Source: Actinobaculum sp. 313
GTDB lineage: Bacteria; Actinomycetota; Actinomycetes; Actinomycetales; Actinomycetaceae
Direction of reading: 5' to 3'
Assembly: GCF_003073475.1 (NCBI RefSeq)
Contig: NZ_CP029033.1
Span: 186,001-250,000, forward strand
Length of the DNA: 64,000 bases
This document shows positions 53,412 to 63,628 of the stretch, piece after piece. The first letter of the stretch is position 1; each line of letters starts with the position of its first letter. The notes under the pieces were generated by a model. It ran no database searches, was not told the DNA's origin, and saw nothing but the letters and a program-made list of their open reading frames with translations. The position numbers and the translations under genes are program-made.

Positions 53412-53834
53412 CTACTGCCCAGTGAAGATTTCTTCCGGGTGGAGCTGCACGGTGATGAGGTCCTCGGAACCGTTGTCCCAGGAGAAGAGGACCCAGCGGT
53501 CCGGATCGACGACTGGTTCGCGTGCCAACACGTAGTGGATGTAGCCGCAAGCGGGGTCGGGAACGCGAGTCTCAATGGTCATGGCCAGCTCGGAGCCGAC
53601 AGCCTGCATGTACCGGTGTTGCTCGGGGTCGTCGTCGGGCAGATCTGCAAGACGTTCGATTCCCTCCGGCAGGGGTTGAACTCCCATGGCGAAACGTGGT
53701 CCCTCGGTGAAAAGAGGGGGAAAGAGCAGGTCATTCTCAACTTCGTCCGCGACGAGTTCGGGAGTCTGGGGAATGACGTCTCGTTCCACCTTTCCGGCTC
53801 GGGCGCCTACATCCCAAACGAAGAAACGTCGCAT
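53412..53834 (-). CDS. Hypothetical acidic protein
   Basis: The 140-residue protein (MRRFFVWDVGARAGKVERDV...) is acidic, with PDDDPEQHRYMQAVGSELAM, VPDPACGYIHYVLAREPVV and WVLFSWDNGSEDLITVQLHP. It has a normal globular make-up and no signal or membrane segment. AAGGA lies seven bases before ATG 53834; ATG 53840 is closer than usual. No family is recognised. It is convergent with the small gene at 53126. Confidence 0.65.
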   Translation of the reverse strand: MRRFFVWDVGARAGKVERDVIPQTPELVADEVENDLLFPPLFTEGPRFAMGVQPLPEGIERLADLPDDDPEQHRYMQAVGSELAMTIETRVPDPACGYIHYVLAREPVVDPDRWVLFSWDNGSEDLITVQLHPEEIFTGQ

Positions 53835-54187
53835 AATCATATCCTTGCTGTGATAGGCGGAGGCGCCACCGTGTTACGGAGGCGCTGTCTGAACGGGGAA
53901 GCGCTCAGAACTTCGGAGCGTTCCGCAGCGAAGATGCCTTCAGGCGACCACGAAACCGCGATTTCTGCGGTGTGCGACTACCGTATCCATCAGGACGAAG
54001 ATTGCTGCACTGTCAGCGACTAAGTTCGCAAGTTTCGCTCCTCCCAAGCACAGTGTTTTCCGGGTTGGTCGGTGAAGGGGTGGCCCGTCGCACGGCCTTC
54101 GGGTGTGCGCGCAAACATCGGCGCGGTTATGGAGCCGAGGGTTAGACGGCTGCATACAGGAAGGAGTCGTATCGTGCGTGGGCGTGG

Positions 54188-54898
54188 TTATGGAATCGAA
54201 GGCTGGACGGCCCAGTAATTGCCCATTGAGTCGAAGTGCAAGAGGTGCAGGCGCTCGGGGGTCAGCACAATAGGTTTGCCCGAGACGAGCTCGGTCATCC
54301 TGCCGAGCGCTTTGCGGAACTCGCGCGGCTGCAATGGAGTGAGCGTGTGAGGCCGGTAGTAAGCGAGGGTGATATGGGGCGTGAACCGCTCGGAAGGAAC
54401 GATCTCCTCGAATAGCGCTCGGGCCTGCAGCAGTTTGCGATGCTCGGCCTCGTCGTCGGCCGTGATTCCGACGACGACGCTCGTGTTCACCAAATTGAAT
54501 ACGGCGGTACACCTTGTGCGGATGGGGCCGATTGCGCGTGCTCGGGCGACGAGTTCTGTTGCGATTGCAAGGCCGCTCTGCATCGACGGCCATACCAGTT
54601 CCCGGTTCGGGGAAGCGTGAAGATCGTGGAGAGTCACATGCGCCATCTCCACCGGTAGCGGAACCGAGAGAGACTCTCCGAAGTGGGTATGAAGGTCTTT
54701 CGCGAGCGAGCCAATGAGTTTTTGTGCGTCGTCGTCGAGGAAGTAGGCAACCGTATCGCCGTGGAACGGCTGTAGCATGCCGGTTTGTGGAGCAATCTTC
54801 TCCGCCAGGGATGGAGGGAGGCCGAATGTTGGCTCGTCGGGGACCGAATCAGTTTGGAATGAGTTGATGCGTTCGGTGAACTCGTGCAGGTTTTCCAT
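54188..54898 (-). CDS. 2H phosphoesterase (2'-5' RNA ligase-like)
   Basis: The 236-residue protein has both HxT motifs of the 2H superfamily: HVTLHDL (His87, Thr89) and HITLAYY (His175, Thr177), with PIVLTPERLHLL near the end. Such enzymes act on 2',3'-cyclic or 2'-5' phosphodiester bonds in RNA or nucleotides. ATG 54898 (MENLHEFTERIN) follows GAAGGAA; a much longer open frame to 55516 overlaps the methyltransferase antisense and is not used. Confidence 0.85.
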   Translation of the reverse strand: MENLHEFTERINSFQTDSVPDEPTFGLPPSLAEKIAPQTGMLQPFHGDTVAYFLDDDAQKLIGSLAKDLHTHFGESLSVPLPVEMAHVTLHDLHASPNRELVWPSMQSGLAIATELVARARAIGPIRTRCTAVFNLVNTSVVVGITADDEAEHRKLLQARALFEEIVPSERFTPHITLAYYRPHTLTPLQPREFRKALGRMTELVSGKPIVLTPERLHLLHFDSMGNYWAVQPSIP

Positions 54899-55022
54899 GC
54901 TGGGTTCCTTCGGGTTTTGCGAGTAGCGGGTGGTGTGATCCGTGTTTTGGGAGTAGCGGCTCGTGTGGTGCCTCGAACGCATGAATATTACTGGGCGGAT
55001 GCCAAGTGGGCAAAGTACCTGC

Positions 55023-55604
55023 TCAGCGTTCTGCGTGCCCGTGGATGACCGGTGCGAGCGGACCGAACAGGCCGCTGATTTGTGTTGTCTGCAGCTGTAC
55101 ACTGGAGAAGCCGGCGCGGTTAATCGTGTCCGCAGTGTCGCGGCACGGGTCGCACCCATGACCGAAGCGTCGGGTGAATGGGCGTGCCATTGTCTGAACG
55201 CGACGAGCTTTCGAGCCGGGAGCGGCAACCACGTGTTCGTAGAACACCAGCACGCCCCCGGGTCGTAGCACTCTGATGGTTTCGCCCAGAGTGGCCGCCG
55301 GGTCCGCAACCGAACACAGAACGGTGGAACAGATAGCTGCATCAACGCTGGCGTCTTCCAGTGGTATCTGCTCTGCGCGTGCTGACAGCAGCTGAGAATC
55401 AGGTCTGGAATTAACTGCGGCCGCCAATCGGCGTCCGGGAGAGGGCTCAAGTGCCAGCCAGTGGACGCTTGGATGCAGCATTGATGCGGAAACTCCGGTG
55501 CCCGCACCGAGATCAAGGATCGTGCCCCTGAGGGTGGGAAGGACTCGCATCTGCCACCGTTGCTGCGTGGTTACGGCGGACGAAGAAGGCTCCATGTGGT
55601 CCAT
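55023..55604 (-). CDS. Class I SAM-dependent methyltransferase
   Basis: The 193-residue protein has motif I LDLGAGTGVSASML (about 31-44), LALEPSPGRRLAAAV, the motif II region DASVDAAICSTVLC and VLRPGGVLVFYEHV. It resembles the methyltransferase-11 group that acts on lipids or small molecules; the substrate is unknown. A longer frame begins at 55709 inside the degenerate end of the CRISPR array, which makes that start unlikely. The ribosome site is weak. Confidence 0.82.
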   Translation of the reverse strand: MDHMEPSSSAVTTQQRWQMRVLPTLRGTILDLGAGTGVSASMLHPSVHWLALEPSPGRRLAAAVNSRPDSQLLSARAEQIPLEDASVDAAICSTVLCSVADPAATLGETIRVLRPGGVLVFYEHVVAAPGSKARRVQTMARPFTRRFGHGCDPCRDTADTINRAGFSSVQLQTTQISGLFGPLAPVIHGHAER

Positions 55605-55692
55605 GGTACTACCGGCGTGGAATCCGGCGGTGGCGCGTGCGTGCCGTCGGCGAGGTCGTAGCCGGCGAGATCGTAGCCGCTTGCGCGGCCCC

Positions 55693-58600
55693 AGTTCGTG
55701 CTCGGTCATGTGGGGTCAACACGATCCTGCGCGCACTCACCGAGGCCCCGGGATCATCCTCGCTCACGCGGGGTCAACTGACATTATCGCCGTGCAACTC
55801 CTTCTGGGGCGGGATCATCCCCGCTCATGCGGGGTCAACTCTGATCATCCGTTGTCGCCGTCACCTGTACAAGGATCATCCCCGCTCACGCGGGGTCAAC
55901 TTGACCGACCGGGGTCGTATGAACGATCTGGACGGATCATCCCCGCTCACGCGGGGTCAACGATGGGTTTGAGTCGGCCTCGCCGTATCCAGGAGGATCA
56001 TCCCCGCTCACGCGGGGTCAACTCGCGGATGCTGTAGCTCAAGCGCGGGCCGATCGGATCATCCCCGCTCACGCGGGGTCAACGCGACGGGTGAGCAGAC
56101 AGATGGCGTGCTCCGCGGATCATCCCCGCTCACGCGGGGTCAACCTTCCGCCAGGCGCGCCGCGTGGGTATCGCGCGGGATCATCCCCGCTCACGCGGGG
56201 TCAACGGATTGGCGGTTGCGTGTGCGTGTCATTGTTTTGGATCATCCCCGCTCACGCGGGGTCAACCAGACGACCCCGGGCTCGGAAAAACCAGGCAACT
56301 GGATCATCCCCGCTCACGCGGGGTCAACGTCGCGCTAAACAGTGGAATATTGGACACGTACGGATCATCCCCGCTCACGCGGGGTCAACGGCAATACCGG
56401 CGCCCTTCGCCATGTCACCGTCGGATCATCCCCGCTCACGCGGGGTCAACCAAGTCGCCGGTGGCGGCGATGTCGGCGACGTCGGATCATCCCCGCTCAC
56501 GCGGGGTCAACGCCGGAGAGATCGCCGCGCTACGCCGCGACGATAGGATCATCCCCGCTCACGCGGGGTCAACTGCACGAGGAAGGCGCCCTGTTCGCCG
56601 TTGATCGGATCATCCCCGCTCACGCGGGGTCAACACGAAGGGAGGATCGCGTGATCACGCCCGAGGAGGATCATCCCCGCTCACGCGGGGTCAACCCGCC
56701 AGCTCCCCTCAATCGTGGCCATGTCGGCGGATCATCCCCGCTCACGCGGGGTCAACGATGCCCGCCACTTCTCCCGCGCCTTCGGGTCCGGATCATCCCC
56801 GCTCACGCGGGGTCAACGTCTCCGCGACTTGCGACGCATACCCGGACTCGGGATCATCCCCGCTCACGCGGGGTCAACCGGATGGACAACCTAGCCGGAT
56901 CCTGGGAGGAAGGATCATCCCCGCTCACGCGGGGTCAACTGTTAGCGGAGCGGATAGCGTCAGAGCCGAAAAGGATCATCCCCGCTCACGCGGGGTCAAC
57001 GGCGTACAGGTCCGCCAGGGCCGCGATCTGTGCGGATCATCCCCGCTCACGCGGGGTCAACATATTCCCCGGATCGTACCCGCCGAAATTCCCCGGATCA
57101 TCCCCGCTCACGCGGGGTCAACAGCAGGCGTATGTGGCAGCGTTGGAGCGGCATAGGATCATCCCCGCTCACGCGGGGTCAACAGAACGAGGTCACGGTC
57201 GAACCCGGCCAGAACCGGATCATCCCCGCTCACGCGGGGTCAACAACCCGGCTGCCGAACGGAAAGTGGCGGGGTAGGGATCATCCCCGCTCACGCGGGG
57301 TCAACGTTGACCGATGCGGCCTTGCGCACGATGACTAAGGATCATCCCCGCTCACGCGGGGTCAACTCGGACTGCTCCGGCAAGAACAGCCGGAAGGTCG
57401 GATCATCCCCGCTCACGCGGGGTCAACGTCGATGCCAGCGAATACATCGCATACTCGCACGGATCATCCGCGCTCACGCGGGGTCAACGACGAACCAGTT
57501 TCACAGCGTTCGCCCGTGAACGGATCATCCCCGCTCACGCGGGGTCAACCACACCGGCTCCCAATACTACCGAACCGACTACGGATCATCCCCGCTCACG
57601 CGGGGTCAACACACGGAATCGGACCGCTTGGCGGCGACGGCGGGGATCATCCCCGCTCACGCGGGGTCAACTCGACGAAAGAAGGTGACATGTGGACCCG
57701 GACCGGATCATCCCCGCTCACGCGGGGTCAACCGCGACAAGGCCTCAAACATGCGCGAAATCTGAGGATCATCCCCGCTCACGCGGGGTCAACTGTTAGC
57801 GGAGCGGATAGCGTCAGAGCCGAAAAGGATCATCCCCGCTCACGCGGGGTCAACTCATACTCGCCCCACGTCACCACCGGAGCCGCCCGGATCATCCCCG
57901 CTCACGCGGGGTCAACCCGTGAGCGCCAACGTTGCCCTCCTATCGGCTAGGATCATCCCCGCTCACGCGGGGTCAACCAGCCGCGTGGGACTGTCACATT
58001 GTCGCCTACAGGATCATCCCCGCTCACGCGGGGTCAACGTCCACCACCATCCATCCCCCCATCCGGAACTTAGGATCATCCCCGCTCACGCGGGGTCAAC
58101 TTGTGCTGGGATCATGACAGGCCGCTCCCTTCCGGATCATCCCCGCTCACGCGGGGTCAACGAGGCCGATGATGCGGTTGATGTGGGGGCGGACGGATCA
58201 TCCCCGCTCACGCGGGGTCAACAGGAGACGCTGACTATGCGCGGCTTCGCTTGACGGATCATCCCCGCTCACGCGGGGTCAACGTCGCATGTTGCGGACC
58301 TTCTCGCCGCTGGCGCGGATCATCCCCGCTCACGCGGGGTCAACTGATCGCGCATGATCTCGCCACCTCGGGGCTAAGGATCATCCCCGCTCACGCGGGG
58401 TCAACCCGCTAGATGACTTGGTGAGGGTACGCGAGGGGGATCATCCCCGCTCACGCGGGGTCAACCAACGTGTCGGTCGTCCGACGTACCGGGCGGGCGG
58501 ATCATCCCCGCTCACGCGGGGTCAACCAACGTGTCGGTCGTCCGACGTACCGGGCGGGCGGATCATCCCCGCTCACGCGGGGTCAACATCCCCATGGCCT

Positions 58601-60897
58601 CGGCCTGCTCCACGAAATCCGGATCATCCCCGCTCACGCGGGGTCAACGTATCCCGATGATCTCTACCGCGATGGCCGGGCGGATCATCCCCGCTCACGC
58701 GGGGTCAACTAGATGGGGCTGGAGTATGCTAAACCGCTCCAAGGATCATCCCCGCTCACGCGGGGTCAACGGCATAGATCGCGTCAGCCGAGGACGGATT
58801 GTCGGATCATCCCCGCTCACGCGGGGTCAACTGTTAGCGGAGCGGATAGCGTCAGAGCCGAAAAGGATCATCCCCGCTCACGCGGGGTCAACTGCGAGAT
58901 CAACCCGTTACCATCTGGCCTACCCGGATCATCCCCGCTCACGCGGGGTCAACCGCGAGATCAACCCGTTACCATCTGGCCTACCCGGATCATCCCCGCT
59001 CACGCGGGGTCAACCGCGAGAGCGCGGCGGCGACTGAGAAGGTGGAGGGATCATCCCCGCTCACGCGGGGTCAACGCACTGCCATACGTGAAAATAACGT
59101 GTGTAGCCGGATCATCCCCGCTCACGCGGGGTCAACCCGAAGGCGCGCGGATTAGCAACCGTGTTAGACGGATCATCCCCGCTCACGCGGGGTCAACGCT
59201 TCCCAGTCTGTGATGGGTGCTCCGAAGTACGGATCATCCCCGCTCACGCGGGGTCAACGCCCCCGTCCGCTTGAGCACGGCCAGCGTGTCAGGATCATCC
59301 CCGCTCACGCGGGGTCAACCCGCCTGGGCGAGTGACGCGTTTGGTGCCGCGAGGATCATCCCCGCTCACGCGGGGTCAACTTGTCGGGAGTGTATACGGG
59401 CTCCGACGTGCTGGGATCATCCCCGCTCACGCGGGGTCAACTCCACGATGGAGTCGGTGAGGCGTGTTCTCTCGGGATCATCCCCGCTCACGCGGGGTCA
59501 ACCCGGGAATTCGGTCCAATTCGACCGGGCCTTCCGGATCATCCCCGCTCACGCGGGGTCAACTGCGTGTCGAGGTGGCGCGCGGTAGCCGGATTAGGAT
59601 CATCCCCGCTCACGCGGGGTCAACACCCGGCTGCCGAACGGGAAATGGCGCGGCAGCGGATCATCCCCGCTCACGCGGGGTCAACTATCATGCCGGGCGG
59701 GCAAAACCCGCTGGGTAGGGATCATCCCCGCTCACGCGGGGTCAACTCCGATGCCCTCATAGCCGAGTTTGTCGGCCCAGGATCATCCCCGCTCACGCGG
59801 GGTCAACAACCGCGAACACGGAAGCCGCCGCGAAGCGGAAAGGATCATCCCCGCTCACGCGGGGTCAACCTACTCCTACGAGTGCGACGGTGAAACAGTT
59901 GAGGATCATCCCCGCTCACGCGGGGTCAACGGTTTTTGAGGTTGGGGACGGCTTCGAGGGCCGGGATCATCCCCGCTCACGCGGGGTCAACTGGACCGGC
60001 GGCATCGCCGGGTGGCGTGGGCTGGGATCATCCCCGCTCACGCGGGGTCAACATGGCCGCGTTGTATCCATGAGTACACCGTGGCGGATCATCCCCGCTC
60101 ACGCGGGGTCAACGGCGGGACGGGCCGCACGGTCGAATGGGGCACAGGATCATCCCCGCTCACGCGGGGTCAACTCGATTGGCCACTGACCCACGCCGAC
60201 ACGATGGGGGATCATCCCCGCTCACGCGGGGTCAACACTGGCAAGCCCCCTACAATCCGCTGCCGTTCCGGATCATCCCCGCTCACGCGGGGTCAACAGT
60301 TCTCCTTTGTCATCATGTTATGGCGGAATAGGATCATCCCCGCTCACGCGGGGTCAACGCTATTCGCTGGCCTCTGGTCGTTCGCGGACGAGGATCATCC
60401 CCGCTCACGCGGGGTCAACCCGAGGACGCGGAGTTGTGCGGTGCGGCGGGCCGGATCATCCCCGCTCACGCGGGGTCAACCACCAAACTATCGGTGGAGG
60501 GCCTGTCCGGCACGGATCATCCCCGCTCACGCGGGGTCAACGGCATTAATCCGTTTTCCCCTTCGACGTTGCAGGGATCATCCCCGCTCACGCGGGGTCA
60601 ACACCCAACCGCGATGGCTGACGCCTTCGCGGCACGGATCATCCCCGCTCACGCGGGGTCAACGTAGCACTCGTTGCCTACGGCGCCTACCGACTCGGAT
60701 CATCCCCGCTCACGCGGGGTCAACGTCGCAGCCCACGCCTGCCGCGACGTGCACGCAGGATCATCCCCGCTCACGCGGGGTCAACTAGCGGCACCCCGGC
60801 CACCCTGGTCACGTGCCCGGATCATCCCCGCTCACGCGGGGTCAACGGCAAGGTAAATCTCAGCCGGTCTTCCCCTCTCGGATCATCCCCGCTCACG
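55693..60897 (-). CRISPR. Type I-E CRISPR array, 86 repeat units, 85 spacers
   Basis: The 28-base repeat (plus strand begins GGATCATCCCCG and ends GCGGGGTCAAC) recurs every 61 bases from 55751 to 60880. A degenerate unit lies at 55693-55720. Spacers are 33 bases, except six of 34, one of 32 and the first of 30. On the minus strand the repeat reads GTTGACCCCG...GATGATCC, the usual I-E orientation, so transcription runs right to left from the cas side. The left units (55693, 55751, 55812) have mutated repeats, as expected for the old end. The last unit at the right (60880-60897) keeps only 18 bases. No leader is present. Confidence 0.98.
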
Positions 60898-61109
60898 AGA
60901 GAACGTACAGTGAAGTGCTGCTCGGAACGCGTTGAGTAGACTAACAAAGCGCGACCATTGCCAATACTCTCACTAATGAGTTCCCAGACTTGTTCTCGTA
61001 CTCGGGCCGACAAGTGCCCGACATAAACACCTGCGGAAACTTCGAGGAGCCAACGTGTCAGTGCTCCCCTGAGCCCGGCGGGGGCTGCGGAGAGAACGAT
61101 GACGATCAT
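60822..61109 (-). CDS. cas2: Cas2e, C-terminus lost into the CRISPR array
   Basis: The first 70 residues are a normal type I-E Cas2: MIVIVLSAAPAGLRGALTRW, GVYVGHLSARVREQVWELI and ARALLVYSTR-like GRALLVYSTRSEQHFTVRS. The frame then enters the truncated CRISPR repeat (LVSGDDP), the last spacer and part of the next repeat, where it stops. The usual end of I-E Cas2 (a VDFDG-like strand that holds Cas1) is absent. The start overlaps the cas1 stop by four bases. Spacer uptake is probably impaired. Confidence 0.9.
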   Translation of the reverse strand: MIVIVLSAAPAGLRGALTRWLLEVSAGVYVGHLSARVREQVWELISESIGNGRALLVYSTRSEQHFTVRSLVSGDDPRGEDRLRFTLPLTPRERG

Positions 61110-62089
61110 GCGCCAGCATCACCCCCGGACGGCTCAGGATCGGGGTAGCTGCCCTCGTCATCTGGAATCACGGCCGCATAATTCGATCCCCCTGCAACAA
61201 CCGCCTTCTGGTAGTCCCACAGGGATACAACGTTGACTTCCAGTGTTTCCTCGTCGTCAACGTCCAGAAGGCTTTGAATATCGTGCACGGAACGTTCGAT
61301 AACCTTCAGTTCGAATATTCGGTCACGTACCCGCCTTCGCGTCGTGCCGGTAAGGTCGCTCATGCCCTCGGCGACGACGTCGAAGGCGATTGGAATAGTT
61401 GTCTCGGCCTTGTACAGATCGGCGATATCGTAGACGAAGGATCGCTCATGGCCGGTGTGCACGAAGCCGAGTCCCGGAGAACATCCCAATGAGACTATGA
61501 CAGAGTGGACAACTCCGTAGAGCGCGGCATGTGCTGCTGAAAGTGACTGGTTGATGGGATCTGACGCAGTGAAGTCGTCCAGACGGTAGTCACGTCGACG
61601 CCAAGGCACACCGGTGCGCTGGGAGTGTTCACGATATACATCGCGAATCCGTGCTCCCTCTCTGCCGCGGAGCTGTTGCATGGTCAGCCCGGAGACATCT
61701 TCATCGGCGAAGCGCATCGAGTACATGTGCCTCGCAACACGCAGGCGTTTTTGTGGGGAAGAAACCTGGGCGGCCTGGGCGACAAGTAATCGCGTTGATG
61801 TAGCCAGTGAGCGCCCATGAGCGTAATAGCGCACACCGCGCTCGCCGACCCAGACCGCCGTCGTGCCGCACTCCCCGAGTAAGGTCATTGCTTGGTGACT
61901 AACCGAAGTGCCCGGCCCAAGCATGACGGCGAGCAGCGATGCTGCAGGCACTCTAATAGTCCCTGCAGCATCGCGTGCTGTTAGCGCGCCGTCTTCACGG
62001 TGAACCACGCAGTGCTCCACGTACAAAAACGTCATTCGGTCCTGAGCGCGTGGAAGCGCCGTTACCGGAACGGGAAGCAGGCGGGCCAT
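61106..62089 (-). CDS. cas1: Cas1e, CRISPR integrase
   Basis: The 327-residue protein has the I-E Cas1 pattern, with metal ligands Glu144 (in RGREGARIRD), His211 (in FVHTGHE) and Asp221 (in SFVYDIADLYK). LGPGTSVSHQAM and the CGTTAVWVGERG part are typical. It cuts and joins new spacers with Cas2 at the leader-repeat junction. It looks intact, but its Cas2 partner and the leader are damaged. A 35-residue acidic tail ends the protein. Confidence 0.97.
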   Translation of the reverse strand: MARLLPVPVTALPRAQDRMTFLYVEHCVVHREDGALTARDAAGTIRVPAASLLAVMLGPGTSVSHQAMTLLGECGTTAVWVGERGVRYYAHGRSLATSTRLLVAQAAQVSSPQKRLRVARHMYSMRFADEDVSGLTMQQLRGREGARIRDVYREHSQRTGVPWRRRDYRLDDFTASDPINQSLSAAHAALYGVVHSVIVSLGCSPGLGFVHTGHERSFVYDIADLYKAETTIPIAFDVVAEGMSDLTGTTRRRVRDRIFELKVIERSVHDIQSLLDVDDEETLEVNVVSLWDYQKAVVAGGSNYAAVIPDDEGSYPDPEPSGGDAGA

Positions 62090-62100
62090 CGTCGTCAGCC

Positions 62101-62922
62101 TCAGTGCGGATAGGCCAGCGTCATCAGCCCACAGCCGTAGGCTTTCGATGCTCCGAGACCGCTTACGAGCATGTGCCGTAGCCTCTCCGCATCGGTTACT
62201 CGCAGTATCCCCTCGTACACGGTGCGATTGATCGTTACCCGGTCGTTGCCGCTACCGTCTTTCCGACGGCGACGGAAAGACGGCCGCTCCCGGCGGACAA
62301 CGAGGGCGTTGACGGAGGCCGCAGGATCGTCATCACCTTGTTCCGTGCTAGCGCTACCGTCTAGGGCTACATTTTCACCGGGTGCAGATATGCGTGGAGT
62401 ATCGCCGTGCCCGTCGCTGGAAGCGATGTTAAAGCCATGCTTTTCGCACCGTTCCAACAACCACTTGGCTTGGTGCATGATGGAAACGTGCCCGTATCGC
62501 TTTCCCCGATTGCCAGAGTCTTGTGACTTGGCGTACATGGGGTTTGCTGCGAGACGGAAGGCCCACAATTGGCCTTCGCTCAGTTTGCGAAGGAAAGGAG
62601 CGTAGTCGACTGTACGCGCTTCGCCAGCTCCGGCAGTATTCTCCAGCTTCTCCATGTCGGGAGTAGTGGGTGAGACGATGTAGAGCTTCGTTGTGAATGC
62701 GCCCTCATCGACCCGCCACAAGACTCGCCCAGGACCTAATGAATCGTTCGGATCGGAGTATGTGGGGATAGCTTCCAGCGATTCGCGGCTGTCAGCCTCA
62801 GCGTTGGCATCGCGGCCTGAACACGCCGCCGCAACCACTGCATGCATCACTTGTGGAGATCCGAGGTAACGACGGGTGTCCCGCCGTTTGATGTCGAGCT
62901 TGAGTTGGGTTAGGAACATCAT
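62101..62922 (-). CDS. cas6e: Cas6e, crRNA-processing endonuclease
   Basis: The 273-residue protein begins MMFLTQLKLDIKRRDTRRYL with His27 in VMHAVV at the place of the catalytic His of this family. Two ferredoxin-like halves follow, and it ends with the Gly-rich loop GLGASKAYGCGLMTLA. It is longer than the usual 200-220 residues because of an insert (about 165-205) of polar residues. It cuts the array transcript within each repeat. It overlaps cas5e by four bases. Confidence 0.95.
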   Translation of the reverse strand: MMFLTQLKLDIKRRDTRRYLGSPQVMHAVVAAACSGRDANAEADSRESLEAIPTYSDPNDSLGPGRVLWRVDEGAFTTKLYIVSPTTPDMEKLENTAGAGEARTVDYAPFLRKLSEGQLWAFRLAANPMYAKSQDSGNRGKRYGHVSIMHQAKWLLERCEKHGFNIASSDGHGDTPRISAPGENVALDGSASTEQGDDDPAASVNALVVRRERPSFRRRRKDGSGNDRVTINRTVYEGILRVTDAERLRHMLVSGLGASKAYGCGLMTLAYPH

Positions 62923-63628
62923 GCCTCCTGAGCTTGCTGGGCTGCATCCATAGGGTCGTGCTGGTCGGGAAGCACTACCCGGAGATGTACCTTTGATCGC
63001 TCAACATCTCGGAACCCATATTCACGCCGACGTGGATCGAAGGAAAAAGGAACGTCCCGACTCCCGAAAGCGTAGTCGGTGGATTCCCCTTCGGGAACTG
63101 CTTTTTTGTCGACGAGAATCTCAACATCGGACTCTGAGGTTCTGCGAAGATACGTTTCAGAGGCATGCCACGGTTCAGTCCGTAGAACTTCCAGCAGCTC
63201 TCCTTCGCGTAGTCCCAAAGAGACCGGCAATGTCGGAGGGCAGGAACGACGCCCTAGATAGAGGGGGAACCGTGGATGACGCAGCGCGAAGTCGAGCCTC
63301 TCCAGAACGTCGCGGTGTCCCTCAATGCCAGCGAGGAACACCGCATCAGAAAGGTAGTAGCGGTTCGATAAAGGCATGGACTTTTTGCCGTCCAATGTAC
63401 GTGCGGTGTGGAAGTCGCGCGTCACGGCTCCCGGCTGATCTATCCGAACTCCGAAACGGAGCATAATGAGATCCTCAACTGGGTCCGTGCGTCGTCGCCC
63501 TTCAGCGGCGGCGAGCATGCCAATGATTCCGCTTTTTGTGGGGATAGTTCGGTGGCGCGAACAGTGAAACGTGACTTCACTCCCCACGATTGCAAAGGTC
63601 CGCCGAGCCGAATAAGAAGAACAGTCAT
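62919..63628 (-). pseudogene. cas5e: Cas5e, one frameshift
   Basis: The normal start MTVLLIRLGGPLQSWGVKSR then FTVRATE is in one frame (from 63628). The rest, PTKSGIIGMLAAAEGRRRTD onward through FPLYLGRRSCPP to the end at 62919, is in another. One more base in the run 63540-63543 (G on the plus strand) joins them into a Cas5e of about 236 residues. Cas5e holds the crRNA 5' handle in Cascade, so a true shift would stop interference. TAATG links it to cas7e. Confidence 0.9.

Noticed and set aside
52868-53575. 235-codon minus-strand frame
   Set aside because: Covers the antisense of the four-TM gene end and the 59-codon gene; Pro/Arg/Ser-rich shadow frame.
53226-54023. 265-codon plus-strand frame
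   Set aside because: Antisense to the acidic protein at 53412-53834, which has a better ribosome site and natural composition.
54899-55516. N-terminal extension of the 2H phosphoesterase frame
   Set aside because: Antisense to most of the methyltransferase gene; the inner ATG 54898 has a clear ribosome site.
55637-60856. Many long plus-strand reading frames across the CRISPR region with repeats such as DHPRSRGVN, GSSPLTRGQ and RIIPAHAGST
   Set aside because: They are translations of the CRISPR repeat in three frames; 61-base units stay open by chance. They are not proteins.
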